Assembly: GCA_019637435.1 (NCBI GenBank)
Contig: JAHBVO010000003.1
Coordinates: 1,054,001 to 1,118,000, forward strand
From: Candidatus Obscuribacterales bacterium
GTDB taxonomy: Bacteria > Cyanobacteriota > Vampirovibrionia > Obscuribacterales > Obscuribacteraceae
DNA: 64,000 nucleotides
Direction: 5' to 3'
Shown here in pieces: positions 36,330 through 46,272 of the stretch. Position 1 is the stretch's first letter. Each line of letters opens with the position of its first letter. The translations under genes were made by a program, and so were the position numbers. The notes beneath the pieces were generated by a model, which was not told the DNA's origin, did no database searches, and saw nothing but the letters and a program-made list of their open reading frames with translations.

Positions 36330-36839
36330 TCAGGTCCACTCGATGTTTCTCAGGCACTCTTTGATTTCCTTGACGTACTTGGGATAGGAGCTCGTCGGCG
36401 CGAGAAAGTATATTTGTTGCACCACGCAACCGCTGTCATCTGCCGCGATGTATAGCGAGTAGGTGTCCCATTCTTGCCTGAGCCATCGCCCCTCGACGAC
36501 CAGGAGTGTCCTGCCGCCTGTGACCTGGGTGTGGATGGCTAGCGGCTTAAACGAGTCCGGCTGGCAGATCTCTTCAAGCATGCCGGCAATGCTTTTGATT
36601 TCTTTGGCGGGGAGGCTATGAGGCGGCGTCTCCAACACTGCCTTGAACGCAGCTCCGGTCGGCAGATCATATGGGTAACCGCGATAATAGAAACATAGCC
36701 GCGTGTCTTCGCTGTCTTGCGGCGAAAATTCTCGCAAGCTCTGTTCGTGGTTGTCACTACCCGTGGTGGCGGTTTCCGTCCAACCAGCGGGTAGCAAAAG
36801 ACGCTTAATTTGACCGTGGTCGACGACTTCTGTCGTCAT
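36330..36839 (-). CDS. Small partner of the giant annexin/FHA protein
   Basis: A 169-residue soluble protein starting MTTEVVDHGQIKRLLLPAGW; the frame is open to 36869, but the ATG at 36839 is two bases after the stop of the 2732-residue gene, so translation is coupled. Alternating strands and helices (RTLLVVEGRWLRQEW, YSLYIAADDSGCVVQQIYF) with a final helix give a compact alpha/beta look like PsbP/DcrB-type or chaperone-like small domains. There is no signal peptide. A chaperone, inhibitor or immunity role for the giant protein is plausible from the coupling, but there is no sequence proof. Confidence 0.75.
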   Translation of the reverse strand: MTTEVVDHGQIKRLLLPAGWTETATTGSDNHEQSLREFSPQDSEDTRLCFYYRGYPYDLPTGAAFKAVLETPPHSLPAKEIKSIAGMLEEICQPDSFKPLAIHTQVTGGRTLLVVEGRWLRQEWDTYSLYIAADDSGCVVQQIYFLAPTSSYPKYVKEIKECLRNIEWT

Positions 36840-36841
36840 GT

Positions 36842-39800
36842 TTATTGAATCCAATCGATTTCGTCCCATAGCGAGTTTTTCGGATCACGATAGGTTGCAC
36901 CTTCGGCAATCGCCCGACGGCGGACGCGCTCACCGGCTAACCATGCGTCGTATTCATGAAACTGCATGTAGTTTTCGTACAAGGTTCTGCGCCGCTCGTT
37001 GATTTGATCTACGTGCCTGCGCATATGTTCGAGAATAACTTTTCTGGCTTCCATTTCCACATCGTTGTTCCAGGAATTGTCGTCTGCTCCGTTCATGTAG
37101 CGATTTAAACGTCGGGCATAATCGACCAGCTCAGGAGGCATCGTGTCGGTCCCGAAGAAGCGCTGAGCTGTCAGAGTTCTGCTCTTCGAGCTACTGAGGT
37201 CCATCAAGATGCGCGCAGCAACGCTCTTTTCGTTTGCCTTACCTTCCAGTCGCGGTATCTCGCGTTGAATTCTGCGGAAACTGTTGCCAAGCTCGATCCA
37301 TTCTTGACCCACCGGTTGGTTGAGACTGAACGCTTCCATTAAAGATTGGGCTCGCGCAGCGGCGGTCTCCGGAAGTTCTGTTCCGTTTCTCAAATCCATT
37401 ACGCGGCGGGCGTATTCCTCGGGCATGTTGCGGCCGGTGCGATCTTTATAGAGCTCCCTGAGGACCTTCATATCTGTTTCGGTTGGCTTGGAGCCCAGCT
37501 TGAGCTCATCGGCCAACGCTCTCAAAATTGTAGTTTGTTGTTCGTTGTGAACGAGTTCGTGATAAACCGTTCCCAACAAATCTGCGACGGCTTTGTCATT
37601 GAGCATCTCAGCTTTGTTGATACGGATAACTCCATCGCCGTAGGTCGCAACGGCTGAGCCCATGTGCTCCGGTAAAACCAGTTCCACTTTGACATTCGGA
37701 ATGCCGACCAGACTACCGTCTGAATTTCTGAAGCCGGCTACGACGCTGTTTGCAAGATCTTCGATTTGCTGCCTTCTGGGTTCCAGGGCGTCATCGAGCT
37801 TTTCCAGTAGTCGATAATTTGTGTCTCTGGCATCGAGATATGCGTTTATTATCTTAAGCTTGTCGGGCTGCCCTTCGTAGAATTCATTCATCAGCTCTCT
37901 GGTCTGATGAATGCTGCCCACGTGTAGACCGGGAACTTCCTGCGCAAGTTCTGAAAACTGATCGCGGTTAGCGAGAATGACATCCCGAGCTTCTTTCATC
38001 TCTTTGAACATGGGCTTGTAATTGTCTTTCCAGCCCTGAAAAATTGGTAAAGCATTTTGCGTGAATGCTTCAGCGAAGTCCGGATCGGTGAGCGGCGTGT
38101 CGCGTCCGCTCAGCATCTCGAACAGCGCGCGTTTGTCCTCGTACTCGAGTTCATCGAAGTGGCGGTTCGGAGACCATAAACCGCCATTCGGGTCTCGATC
38201 GCCTATGATTTGCTCGCTCGGTGCTGTGACACTATCAGTGGTGCGTACTGGTGTGTCGAGTGCATGCGGGGACGCGTCGAAACTGTCCGGCGATGATGCG
38301 ACGATATCTGCAGTCGATGCGACGCCGCTGCCGTCTGCCGCCGGTGTGCTGTCGCTCGTAAAGAGTCTTCTGAACCACCCCTTCTTCTCAGGTCCCGGTT
38401 CGAGACCGGGTTTGGGCAGGGGCGGCGGTGCATGTTCGAACATCGAGTGATACAGCTGTTCGATCGGAATGGCCCGATCGCCCATGTGGTCTTTGCCGAA
38501 GCCCCACTGGTTTGTGACATCGACCACAACTTTTCCTGTCCGTGGGTCCTGGCGCACGCCGTGCACGTTGACCACGTGCCAGCCGCCGGAACCGCCCGCA
38601 CGTCCTGCACCTGAATCGGTGAACCATGGCTCGTTTCTCGTGTGCACGAGGAGAATTCCAGGACCCTGACCATTGTTAGTAACTCTTTGAATTTGGTCCT
38701 GAAGCTCTTTAGCCGAGTTGACGGCGTATGAACTGTCGGTGCGAGGACCTCCTGCATTCACGGTGCCCCGTATGACGAAATGCTGGTCTTTTGTGCCGGC
38801 GATCTGGTTGTAGATGTCCGTCAGTTCAGGACCGGTGATGTGCGGTGAATCCTGAAGCTTGGTTCTGCGGATGAAACCATTGCTGTCGACGGAGTATTTG
38901 ACGAGTTCTTCGCCGGTCTTCGACGTAGTAGGACCACCCGGTTTTTCGTAGACGACAATTTCGCCGGGAGCGACTTTAAACTCGTTGCTCCTTGCATACT
39001 TGAGGTTGACCGCGGTTACTTCGAATATCTGACTGGCGTAGGGGCGCTTGCCGTCGATGCGTAAATCAGTGCCGTTCGCCTTGAACGTTCGTGCCAGGGC
39101 TTGAGACTCGGCATCCGGTTTCAGCACGCCGGGTACTCGAGCTAGATCGACGGTGACACCATCCGCGGTGACATACTTGCCGTTGATGACGACATCTGAA
39201 ATCAGCCGCGCAGCCTCGGACGGTTCGCGCGTAAACATTCTCGCTTCAACCGTGGAAACGTTACAGGTGTTGTTATAACCCTGGCATATCCGCGGATCGC
39301 TTGCCAGGTCCATGATTTGCTCGGCCAGACGGGCGCGTTCCGGAGCCGTCAGAAATGCCCCGTATTCCGCGGTAAACAGCCTGCGCACATGGAAGAAGGT
39401 TTGTGCCTTCTCTTCCGCGGAGAGCCCCATTTTTTGAGCTCGTAGTTCGAATTGACTCATCATCGTCTTGAATCGTCTGCTTTGCGCTTCGTCAGGGAAG
39501 CTCTTCGCAATGAGATTCATTCTGCTGAGTTCTTCGGAGAATTGGACGTTCTTGTATTCGACTCGCCCGTTTGGATGATGCACTTCGCGCACGCCGTCCA
39601 CGCGTTCGATGGTGCTCATCGGTGGATTTCCACGATCCGTGAAACGGATGCCGCCATCGGGTTCTACGCTGATGTCACCATCCCAGTAGGGGTGTCGTTG
39701 CCTATCCGGAGTAATTCGCGTCCAGAGCCCATCGCTACCGCGAACAGCCACGCTCTCATCATCAAATCGGATTGTTGACAATTTGCCGTCGGCACCGTAT

Positions 39801-42800
39801 GTGAAACCATTCCTGTTTCCTTCAGGACTCAACGTCTGCAGGACGCGCCCGTACTGGTCTTCGAGTCTTCTGAAACTGAGGAAGTTAGTAATTTCTGTGG
39901 TGCCGTCCGGTCGCTTAACTGCCTGATCGAAGTTTTTGCGAGGAACCACAACCAGCCCATCGGGTTGTCGATATCCCTGGTTGGTTATGAACTTCAGCTC
40001 TGGCCCATCCAGACTGCCCAGGTGAATCTGATCGTTCGGCCCGATGAGAGTCGAATTACCTTGCAGGAAGTCTACTTTTCCGTCAGCACGTTTGATATAT
40101 GTTCCGTTTCCACCCGCACGCATCATGACGGTGCGTTCTGCGAAGTCCGGGTTCTGTGCCGAGGCTCTCGTAAGGTCTGTCAATTCCCATGATTGTGCTG
40201 ACTCATTCCATTTGAGTTTTGCGTGAGTGTTTGCGACCCGCCGGTTGAGAATGTCGGACGGGCTGTCGTTTCCAAACGATTGGTGTTTTCTTCCTATCAT
40301 CAACTCGCCGTCGGCGTTTGGATGCAGCGGCTGTCCATCGAAGAAGATGCGAACGTCCACGTCACCTTTAGGACCGGGCGGCGGTTTCATGTCCTCGCCG
40401 TTGCGAACGCGCAGTTTGACTTCGGGACCTTCCGCGGAGCCGAGTCTGACTGAGTCGTTTGGTCCGAGGTATACACGATAGGGTTTGTCTTTGCCGCCCG
40501 GCAGATAACTGAATTCGTTCTCCCCTGCTCGTTTCAAATACGTTCCGTTGAGAGAATGTTCCTCCAGATAATACATTTGCTGCTGTGCGTCGAAGTGCAC
40601 AGTGGCATGATTGGTCGATACCAGCAAATTCGAATCGTTGCGGATAAGCCCCAGCGAACGGCGACCAAGTTCGACCGGCGGTCCATCATGGCTAATCTGG
40701 TGACCGTTTATCGCTCTGCCATCTAGAGTCAACTCCGCACCGTCATAGAGATCGGTGAGGTGATACTGGTTGCGATCGATGTGCACACTGATTTTGGGTA
40801 CTACCGGTGCCTCCACGCGGGGGGCTTCCAGACCGTGTCGGCCGCCATCGCCGAACAGGGGAATTTGTTTTTCAGGCGGTTGGTACGGCGCTGCCTTCAG
40901 ATCATCACGCGCATGGATTTGATATTTGTGCTTGATGTAGATGCTCTGCTTACCGTCCCTTTCCATCAGGTCGAAAACCTGACCGTGCTCGTTGCGATAA
41001 TACTGTTTCCCGTTGATTTCGATTGGCTTATAACGACCGTCATTTTGGAAAGGTCTCATTTGAACCGCCCAGCCCTCACGATCCGGGAATTCGACTATCG
41101 CCTCGCCCGTGCGCGTGTCATAGCCCAGGAGCTTGCCGCGCTCGCCTTTCGCTATGACCTCGTGTCCTTGTAGCAAAATTTGAGGTGGACCGCCCTTACC
41201 GTCTGAACCGACGACGACTCCACCCGATGAATCAGTTATTCCCTTAGCCGTTTCTCCCGTCGTGGCATCGTGGGCACCGCCAGTGGTGCTGTCGCGGAGT
41301 CTCGGGCCGGCCGCATTTTGTGCGGTGCTCTCAGCTCCGTTGACAGCCGCATCATCGGCGGCGTCAGCGACCTGCCCAACTATGCGGCCCGTGGATTCAC
41401 CGACGGCTCGACCGCCGCTCTCTGTCACGACTGCCGCACTACCTGTGATGGCAGCCCCACCGCCGGTAACAGCAGTGCCGTCTCCTATTGCCGCAGCAGC
41501 GCCATCAGGTGTGGTCACTGTCGGTCCGTGAGTTGTCCTGTGTGGTGCGTCCACTTGCCGAAACGCGCTTACAGTTTTGCCGATGGCGCGGAACCCGGCC
41601 GTGAAGCCTGCTGCCATGCCTGTTCCTGTCATGCTGCCGGTAAAACCGGATTGAGCGAGCTGGTAAAGGTTGTCGGAAACCGAGCGTGATTCATCCAGGT
41701 CTTTGACACCGTAGACAATCCCTGAAAGCCCGCCTCCAACGTTTCCCGCCAGGCTGTTCAGACCCAGCTCTCTCATCTGTGCCTTGAGCGCGTTGCCGCC
41801 TTCCTGACGAATCGCTTGACCCAGGCTTTGTTCAACGACCGCGGCCAACGCCGGAACGTCTTCAGGGGATGCGGCGAAGTCGGAAGCGATGCGCGTAAAT
41901 GCTTTTTGATCGACACCGTCTGCACCGTTGGAGATAGCAAACGCGACTTCCTGGAATATGCGTTGCTGCAGCTTGTCTTCGGAGCCTTCTTTCAACAGCT
42001 GTCTGCCACCCGCTTTCAGAAGATCGTCAGATTGGGCGATCACTGTGACTGTCGCGGTTTCCGCAGACTTTGCGCCAAGTTTCAAAAACTGAGCAGCTTG
42101 CGCTGGACCGAGGAAAATCGTAGCCGCGTCGATGGCACCAGTGGCGCCGTCCGCAAGTACATCTGCGCTGGCGAAGTCGTAGTCGTTGCCGACGATGGCT
42201 GCTTTCGTGCCGACTTTGAACAGTGCGCCACCAAGGCTGGTGTAAGCCAGGAGCGAGAGGCTGACTCCACCGGTGAACTTGGCGCCGATTACACCGGCTG
42301 CAATTATGGCGCCATCGACGACCATGTCCGCGGCGGAATTTTCAGACTTACCGTAAAGTTCTTTTGCTTTAATGAGATTCGCCTGGAGTTCTGCACGCTG
42401 TTCGGGCGGCATCTCTTCGAAGCGTCGCGTGTAGCCGGCCATGCCGGATGCGTACTGATTGAGTTCATCCATCGTTATGTCGGCGGTGCCGTCGATGGTG
42501 TCGACAAATGAGCGTCCTATTCCGTCCACGCTCTTGTAGACGCCATCGCGCGCGGTGTTAAACGCTTCGCGGGCTGTCTCCGGTTGAGCGCCTGCTGCCC
42601 GGATGACTTTCTCCCGATCGCTGCCACCCATCTCTTGCAGCGTGTCGCCGAGCATGTCGGAGTCGTACTTTCTCAGGTATTCTGCCCGCGCTGTTTCGAT
42701 CTGCACCTGCGAAAGACCTTTCAATGTCTCGTGAATAACTTCTTCAGCAGTGCCTCCGCCGAGCATCGCTGCGCGGATCTTGTCCTCGGGACGCATTTCT

Positions 42801-45040
42801 CCCCGTTGTCTTGCGATGTTGAGAGCGACTTCGCGTTCTTCCGCGCTGAGAAACGGCAATGTGCCTTTAGGATCGGCAAGGATTTCGTTCCAATCTTTAT
42901 CACTACCTTTGGCTATCTCATCAAGCAAACTCTTCTCGTCATCGTTGAAGAAGCCTGTGTAAAGTTCCGCTTTCACCTTCATAGGGACGCGTCCCTCTTC
43001 AATCAGAGGTTTTGCATATCTCTCGTATTCATCGTCGTCGAGCGCGCCATGAATTGCCTCGTCGAACTTCTTGCGGTACTCGGCATCCTTTGTCAACCTC
43101 TCGCGTAGCTTGGGATCTTTGCGGAACGCCTCCTCGAGGTCGGCAATAACCTTGGCTTCGTCGGTGTTGATGTGATCAGCATGAACATACAGCTTGGACA
43201 AAATATCGTCTTCCGGTTTGTCACCGCGGGTGATGGCGTCAAGAACGGCGAATGCAGATTTCTGCTCTTCGCCTTCGTCCATGCCGTCGATAATGAGCTG
43301 GTCAACTTTTTTCTTGAACTCCAGATCCGTTCTATAGCGATCTTGGTCGGATTTGCTCATTCGCCGCAGGGACTCGAGCACGCCTTCTTCACTCGTGTTG
43401 AAGAAACCGACCTCGTCACCCACGGATTCTAGAATAGATCTCTGAGCGCCCTGTGATTCAATGTAGGTTTTTGCCTGGAGCTTGGCTGTCAAAAGTGCAT
43501 CGACTCGCTTCATCTCGTCTTCGCTGAGATCGATTTGCAGGACTTCACGCACACGCTTGAGTTGATCGGGATCATTTTTCAGCAGATCCCAATCATCTTT
43601 GGACATGTCTTCAATCGTGCGGAGAACTTGACCCATGCCGTCGTCAATCATGCCGCCGTGTTTGGCTAATTGACTTACGAGCGTGCCGTCCTTTTTACTG
43701 ATCAGGTCTTCCCATTTTGCGACTTCTCTTTCGTTGCCTGCTCCGACGAGGGCTTTATGCAGTTTTTCGTAGTAAGTTTTGTCCGCTTTCTGTTCATTGC
43801 TTAACCCGTCAGGTGGAGTGTTTGCGAGCTTCTTGCCCCGTGTATATGACTGTCGCTCGCTGTCGGTCATGCGCTCGAGCGCCAGTTCAATGGCTTCTTC
43901 GTTGTCATTGACGACGCCGGTATTTGCTTCAATCTTCGTGGAGGCATCCAGTTTTCCGAGTTTGGCGTAATCGAGCGCTTGTTTGCTGTCGTCGGTGACG
44001 CCGTAAACAACCTTTCCGGAGGGACCGTAACCTTGCCCACTGGTCACGGGTTTGCCGAAAGTAACCAAGATTCGCTGCTCGCCGCCGTTGTCGAGGAACG
44101 TCTTACGAGCAGCCGGCGACGCATCTCGGAACGCCTCTTGAAACATGTCGAGATTTTTTTCTTTCAAGGACAGGTCGGCAAGCTTCAATGTGTCGGCATC
44201 GGTACGTTTATCCGTGCCTTTCAGGTAGATCTCCAGCGCCTGCTTTGTCGACTCGGGCAGATTCGGGTCTTTGAGCAGGGCGTCATGAATACTGACCCCC
44301 TTGTGCTCGGCGCGATAAACCTTATCCATCTCGGCGATCTGCTGCGAGTTCATCGTGCTCACGGTGTCGCGAAGGTCGCGTTCGATGGTCGAGTTCGAGC
44401 GGACACCCAAGCCCCATTCCTTGTGCTCGGTCAGGGCGACGTCGACTCTAGCTGCATCGATGTTCTTGGGTTTCCAGAGAGCAAGCGACCGTTCGAGGTC
44501 AGAACCGGACAGCTCATCTCTGAGCTCATCTTCGATTCCGTGACCAACGAGCCTTTTGTAAACCTTGTCCAGCTCTTCACGATCCTGGGGATTCTTGATG
44601 CGCTTGAGCTGTTCGTTTATGGCGTCTTTGTCCGTGCCGATTCCTGTCCACCCGCCGTTTGCAGCCTCATTGATGGCTTCGGCGATCTTTTGAAGCTCCT
44701 TAGCAGTCAGCCGCTTTGCTTCGGCTGGTGGGGTGTTCGTCCCAACGAGTTCCACTGCGCTTAAGCCTGGTGCTGTCGCCGCCGGTTTCTGAGCGTCTTT
44801 TACAATTTTGAGCGCGTCCGGCTGACCAAATTGCTGCTGGCTGACGTGTGTCTCGATAGTGGTTCCTGAGGGTCTGGCGTCACTCTGCGCGACGATCGCA
44901 TCACCCGGAGTGCCCTCCGGTCTGGTTGCAGGGATTGTTTGCTGTTGAACGACGTGCGCCTCAATCCTGTCGCCCGGCGGCTTTGCTTCAGCAGCCTTGC
45001 CGTTTCCGGCAGGTTTTGTGGTGTCTACAATTTCAGACAT
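36842..45040 (-). CDS. Giant annexin-like / double FHA / peptidase-like protein
   Basis: 2732 residues with no signal peptide. (1) Disordered N-terminus (~1-105). (2) Annexin-like helical repeats, ~110-830. Two have an exact type II calcium motif: GIGT at 133-136 with Asp175, and GGGT at 761-764 with Glu803, each with 38 residues between. Other units are more degenerate (GFFNTSEEGVL, GFFNDDEKSLL). (3) Hydrophobic Gly/Ala segments, ~905-955, and a Gly-rich stretch. (4) Two FHA domains near 1420-1545 and 1556-1690, each with an NGTY turn. (5) An RHS-like GFTYGADGKLSTIRF. (6) A papain-like region: Cys1926 in NNTCNVST, His2155 in GGWHVVNVHG, Asn2177 in TNQWG. (7) A metallopeptidase-like HELVH at 2494-2498. 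This suggests calcium- and phosphothreonine-responsive proteolysis or a toxin-like effector (inference). It is coupled to the small gene at 36330. Confidence 0.85.
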   Translation of the reverse strand: MSEIVDTTKPAGNGKAAEAKPPGDRIEAHVVQQQTIPATRPEGTPGDAIVAQSDARPSGTTIETHVSQQQFGQPDALKIVKDAQKPAATAPGLSAVELVGTNTPPAEAKRLTAKELQKIAEAINEAANGGWTGIGTDKDAINEQLKRIKNPQDREELDKVYKRLVGHGIEDELRDELSGSDLERSLALWKPKNIDAARVDVALTEHKEWGLGVRSNSTIERDLRDTVSTMNSQQIAEMDKVYRAEHKGVSIHDALLKDPNLPESTKQALEIYLKGTDKRTDADTLKLADLSLKEKNLDMFQEAFRDASPAARKTFLDNGGEQRILVTFGKPVTSGQGYGPSGKVVYGVTDDSKQALDYAKLGKLDASTKIEANTGVVNDNEEAIELALERMTDSERQSYTRGKKLANTPPDGLSNEQKADKTYYEKLHKALVGAGNEREVAKWEDLISKKDGTLVSQLAKHGGMIDDGMGQVLRTIEDMSKDDWDLLKNDPDQLKRVREVLQIDLSEDEMKRVDALLTAKLQAKTYIESQGAQRSILESVGDEVGFFNTSEEGVLESLRRMSKSDQDRYRTDLEFKKKVDQLIIDGMDEGEEQKSAFAVLDAITRGDKPEDDILSKLYVHADHINTDEAKVIADLEEAFRKDPKLRERLTKDAEYRKKFDEAIHGALDDDEYERYAKPLIEEGRVPMKVKAELYTGFFNDDEKSLLDEIAKGSDKDWNEILADPKGTLPFLSAEEREVALNIARQRGEMRPEDKIRAAMLGGGTAEEVIHETLKGLSQVQIETARAEYLRKYDSDMLGDTLQEMGGSDREKVIRAAGAQPETAREAFNTARDGVYKSVDGIGRSFVDTIDGTADITMDELNQYASGMAGYTRRFEEMPPEQRAELQANLIKAKELYGKSENSAADMVVDGAIIAAGVIGAKFTGGVSLSLLAYTSLGGALFKVGTKAAIVGNDYDFASADVLADGATGAIDAATIFLGPAQAAQFLKLGAKSAETATVTVIAQSDDLLKAGGRQLLKEGSEDKLQQRIFQEVAFAISNGADGVDQKAFTRIASDFAASPEDVPALAAVVEQSLGQAIRQEGGNALKAQMRELGLNSLAGNVGGGLSGIVYGVKDLDESRSVSDNLYQLAQSGFTGSMTGTGMAAGFTAGFRAIGKTVSAFRQVDAPHRTTHGPTVTTPDGAAAAIGDGTAVTGGGAAITGSAAVVTESGGRAVGESTGRIVGQVADAADDAAVNGAESTAQNAAGPRLRDSTTGGAHDATTGETAKGITDSSGGVVVGSDGKGGPPQILLQGHEVIAKGERGKLLGYDTRTGEAIVEFPDREGWAVQMRPFQNDGRYKPIEINGKQYYRNEHGQVFDLMERDGKQSIYIKHKYQIHARDDLKAAPYQPPEKQIPLFGDGGRHGLEAPRVEAPVVPKISVHIDRNQYHLTDLYDGAELTLDGRAINGHQISHDGPPVELGRRSLGLIRNDSNLLVSTNHATVHFDAQQQMYYLEEHSLNGTYLKRAGENEFSYLPGGKDKPYRVYLGPNDSVRLGSAEGPEVKLRVRNGEDMKPPPGPKGDVDVRIFFDGQPLHPNADGELMIGRKHQSFGNDSPSDILNRRVANTHAKLKWNESAQSWELTDLTRASAQNPDFAERTVMMRAGGNGTYIKRADGKVDFLQGNSTLIGPNDQIHLGSLDGPELKFITNQGYRQPDGLVVVPRKNFDQAVKRPDGTTEITNFLSFRRLEDQYGRVLQTLSPEGNRNGFTYGADGKLSTIRFDDESVAVRGSDGLWTRITPDRQRHPYWDGDISVEPDGGIRFTDRGNPPMSTIERVDGVREVHHPNGRVEYKNVQFSEELSRMNLIAKSFPDEAQSRRFKTMMSQFELRAQKMGLSAEEKAQTFFHVRRLFTAEYGAFLTAPERARLAEQIMDLASDPRICQGYNNTCNVSTVEARMFTREPSEAARLISDVVINGKYVTADGVTVDLARVPGVLKPDAESQALARTFKANGTDLRIDGKRPYASQIFEVTAVNLKYARSNEFKVAPGEIVVYEKPGGPTTSKTGEELVKYSVDSNGFIRRTKLQDSPHITGPELTDIYNQIAGTKDQHFVIRGTVNAGGPRTDSSYAVNSAKELQDQIQRVTNNGQGPGILLVHTRNEPWFTDSGAGRAGGSGGWHVVNVHGVRQDPRTGKVVVDVTNQWGFGKDHMGDRAIPIEQLYHSMFEHAPPPLPKPGLEPGPEKKGWFRRLFTSDSTPAADGSGVASTADIVASSPDSFDASPHALDTPVRTTDSVTAPSEQIIGDRDPNGGLWSPNRHFDELEYEDKRALFEMLSGRDTPLTDPDFAEAFTQNALPIFQGWKDNYKPMFKEMKEARDVILANRDQFSELAQEVPGLHVGSIHQTRELMNEFYEGQPDKLKIINAYLDARDTNYRLLEKLDDALEPRRQQIEDLANSVVAGFRNSDGSLVGIPNVKVELVLPEHMGSAVATYGDGVIRINKAEMLNDKAVADLLGTVYHELVHNEQQTTILRALADELKLGSKPTETDMKVLRELYKDRTGRNMPEEYARRVMDLRNGTELPETAAARAQSLMEAFSLNQPVGQEWIELGNSFRRIQREIPRLEGKANEKSVAARILMDLSSSKSRTLTAQRFFGTDTMPPELVDYARRLNRYMNGADDNSWNNDVEMEARKVILEHMRRHVDQINERRRTLYENYMQFHEYDAWLAGERVRRRAIAEGATYRDPKNSLWDEIDWIQ

Positions 45041-45242
45041 GGTGCCTGAGGTCCCATCCAGCTTGCCCTTACGAATTTATGCCCAATTATGGCTCAGGAT
45101 ATATAACAAAGTTGTGTAGCCAAGAGGTCCAAAATGCCCATAGAGTTGAGGAATTTCGTGTTGCATCCGGTGGTTTATCCCTGATAGACTGACCATCATT
45201 CGCTTTTGAGGAAGCGCCGTATTGGTTTTGTCAAGGAGCCTG

Positions 45243-46244
45243 GTGTCTGTGATTGTAGATAGAGTCAGCCTTAGCGACGTTCTCGTCGCCCAGAAGCGCA
45301 TCAAACCGTTTGTGCTCAATACGCCCTTAGCCAAGAGCTTTTGGCTCAGTGAACTGACACAGGCAGAAGTCTGGTTGAAGCTTGAGAACCTGCAAAACAC
45401 CCGCAGTTTTAAGCTGCGCGGAGCGCTTAATGCGCTGAGCTGGGCACGTGAAAAGGGCATGGTCAAGTGCTTCTCCTCGACAATTGGCAATCACGCGTTG
45501 GCGATGGCACAAGCGGCGCTGTTTACAGATCGCGAAGTGACAGTCTGCGTGCCGGAAAACGTTTCGCCCAAAAAGCTGAAGGAACTCGACCGTTATTCGG
45601 TCGGTATTGTCAAGCACGGAGAGGAAGCATCCGTCACCGAAGTTTTCGCTCGTCGATTGGCTCAGGAGAAGAAAGGGCTTTATGTTTCGCCCTACAACAA
45701 CCCTGAGGTGATTTGCGGGAATGGCACCATAGCGCTCGAAATGTTCGAGCGCGTTCCGAAATTCTCGACCATCATTTGCGCAGTCGGCGGAGGCGGTCTA
45801 ATTAGCGGTATCGCGACAGTCGCCAAAGCCATCAATCCTTCTTGCCGTATCGTCGGCGTTGTTCCAAGTGCCGTGCCGACCATGCATCGCGCCGTGACAA
45901 CCGGAAGAATTCAGCCGTCGATAGCGAATTACACGCTGGCTGAATCGCTTGCCGTGAACATTGAAGAAGACACCATAACTTTGCCTCTCGTTCAAGAACT
46001 GGTTGATGAGTGGGTCACTATCGATGAAGGCGATATTGCCTCGACGATGTTCGAATTCCTTGACCAGGAAGGCATGTTAATCGAAGGTGCAGCTGCTTGT
46101 GCAATCGCTGCCATCGCCAAGAAGGTGATCAACTTCAAGCCGCGCGAGAAAGTTGCGGTCATCGTATGTGGTGCCAACGTCAATAGAAACGACTGGCGTG
46201 AAGTTGTTGTCGATCACCTGGTTGGTGCGCGCACTTCCGTTTAG
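45243..46244 (+). CDS. Threonine/serine dehydratase, short (no ACT domain)
   Basis: A PLP fold type II enzyme that deaminates threonine to 2-oxobutyrate or serine to pyruvate. About 333 residues, ending without a regulatory ACT domain, so it resembles catabolic TdcB-type enzymes. The PLP Lys is in NTRSFKLRGA, the phosphate-binding glycine loop is VGGGGLISGIA, and the C-terminal CGANVN is present. The usual SAGNHAQG is altered to SSTIGNHALA, which touches the substrate carboxylate site and may shift specificity. The frame is open from a TTG at 45222. AAGGAG at 45233-45238 favours GTG at 45243 or 45249 as the true start. It is divergent from the giant gene. Confidence 0.88.
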   Translation: MSVIVDRVSLSDVLVAQKRIKPFVLNTPLAKSFWLSELTQAEVWLKLENLQNTRSFKLRGALNALSWAREKGMVKCFSSTIGNHALAMAQAALFTDREVTVCVPENVSPKKLKELDRYSVGIVKHGEEASVTEVFARRLAQEKKGLYVSPYNNPEVICGNGTIALEMFERVPKFSTIICAVGGGGLISGIATVAKAINPSCRIVGVVPSAVPTMHRAVTTGRIQPSIANYTLAESLAVNIEEDTITLPLVQELVDEWVTIDEGDIASTMFEFLDQEGMLIEGAAACAIAAIAKKVINFKPREKVAVIVCGANVNRNDWREVVVDHLVGARTSV

Positions 46245-46272
46245 GCGAGTCGTTCTGCTGTGGTTGTCGGCG

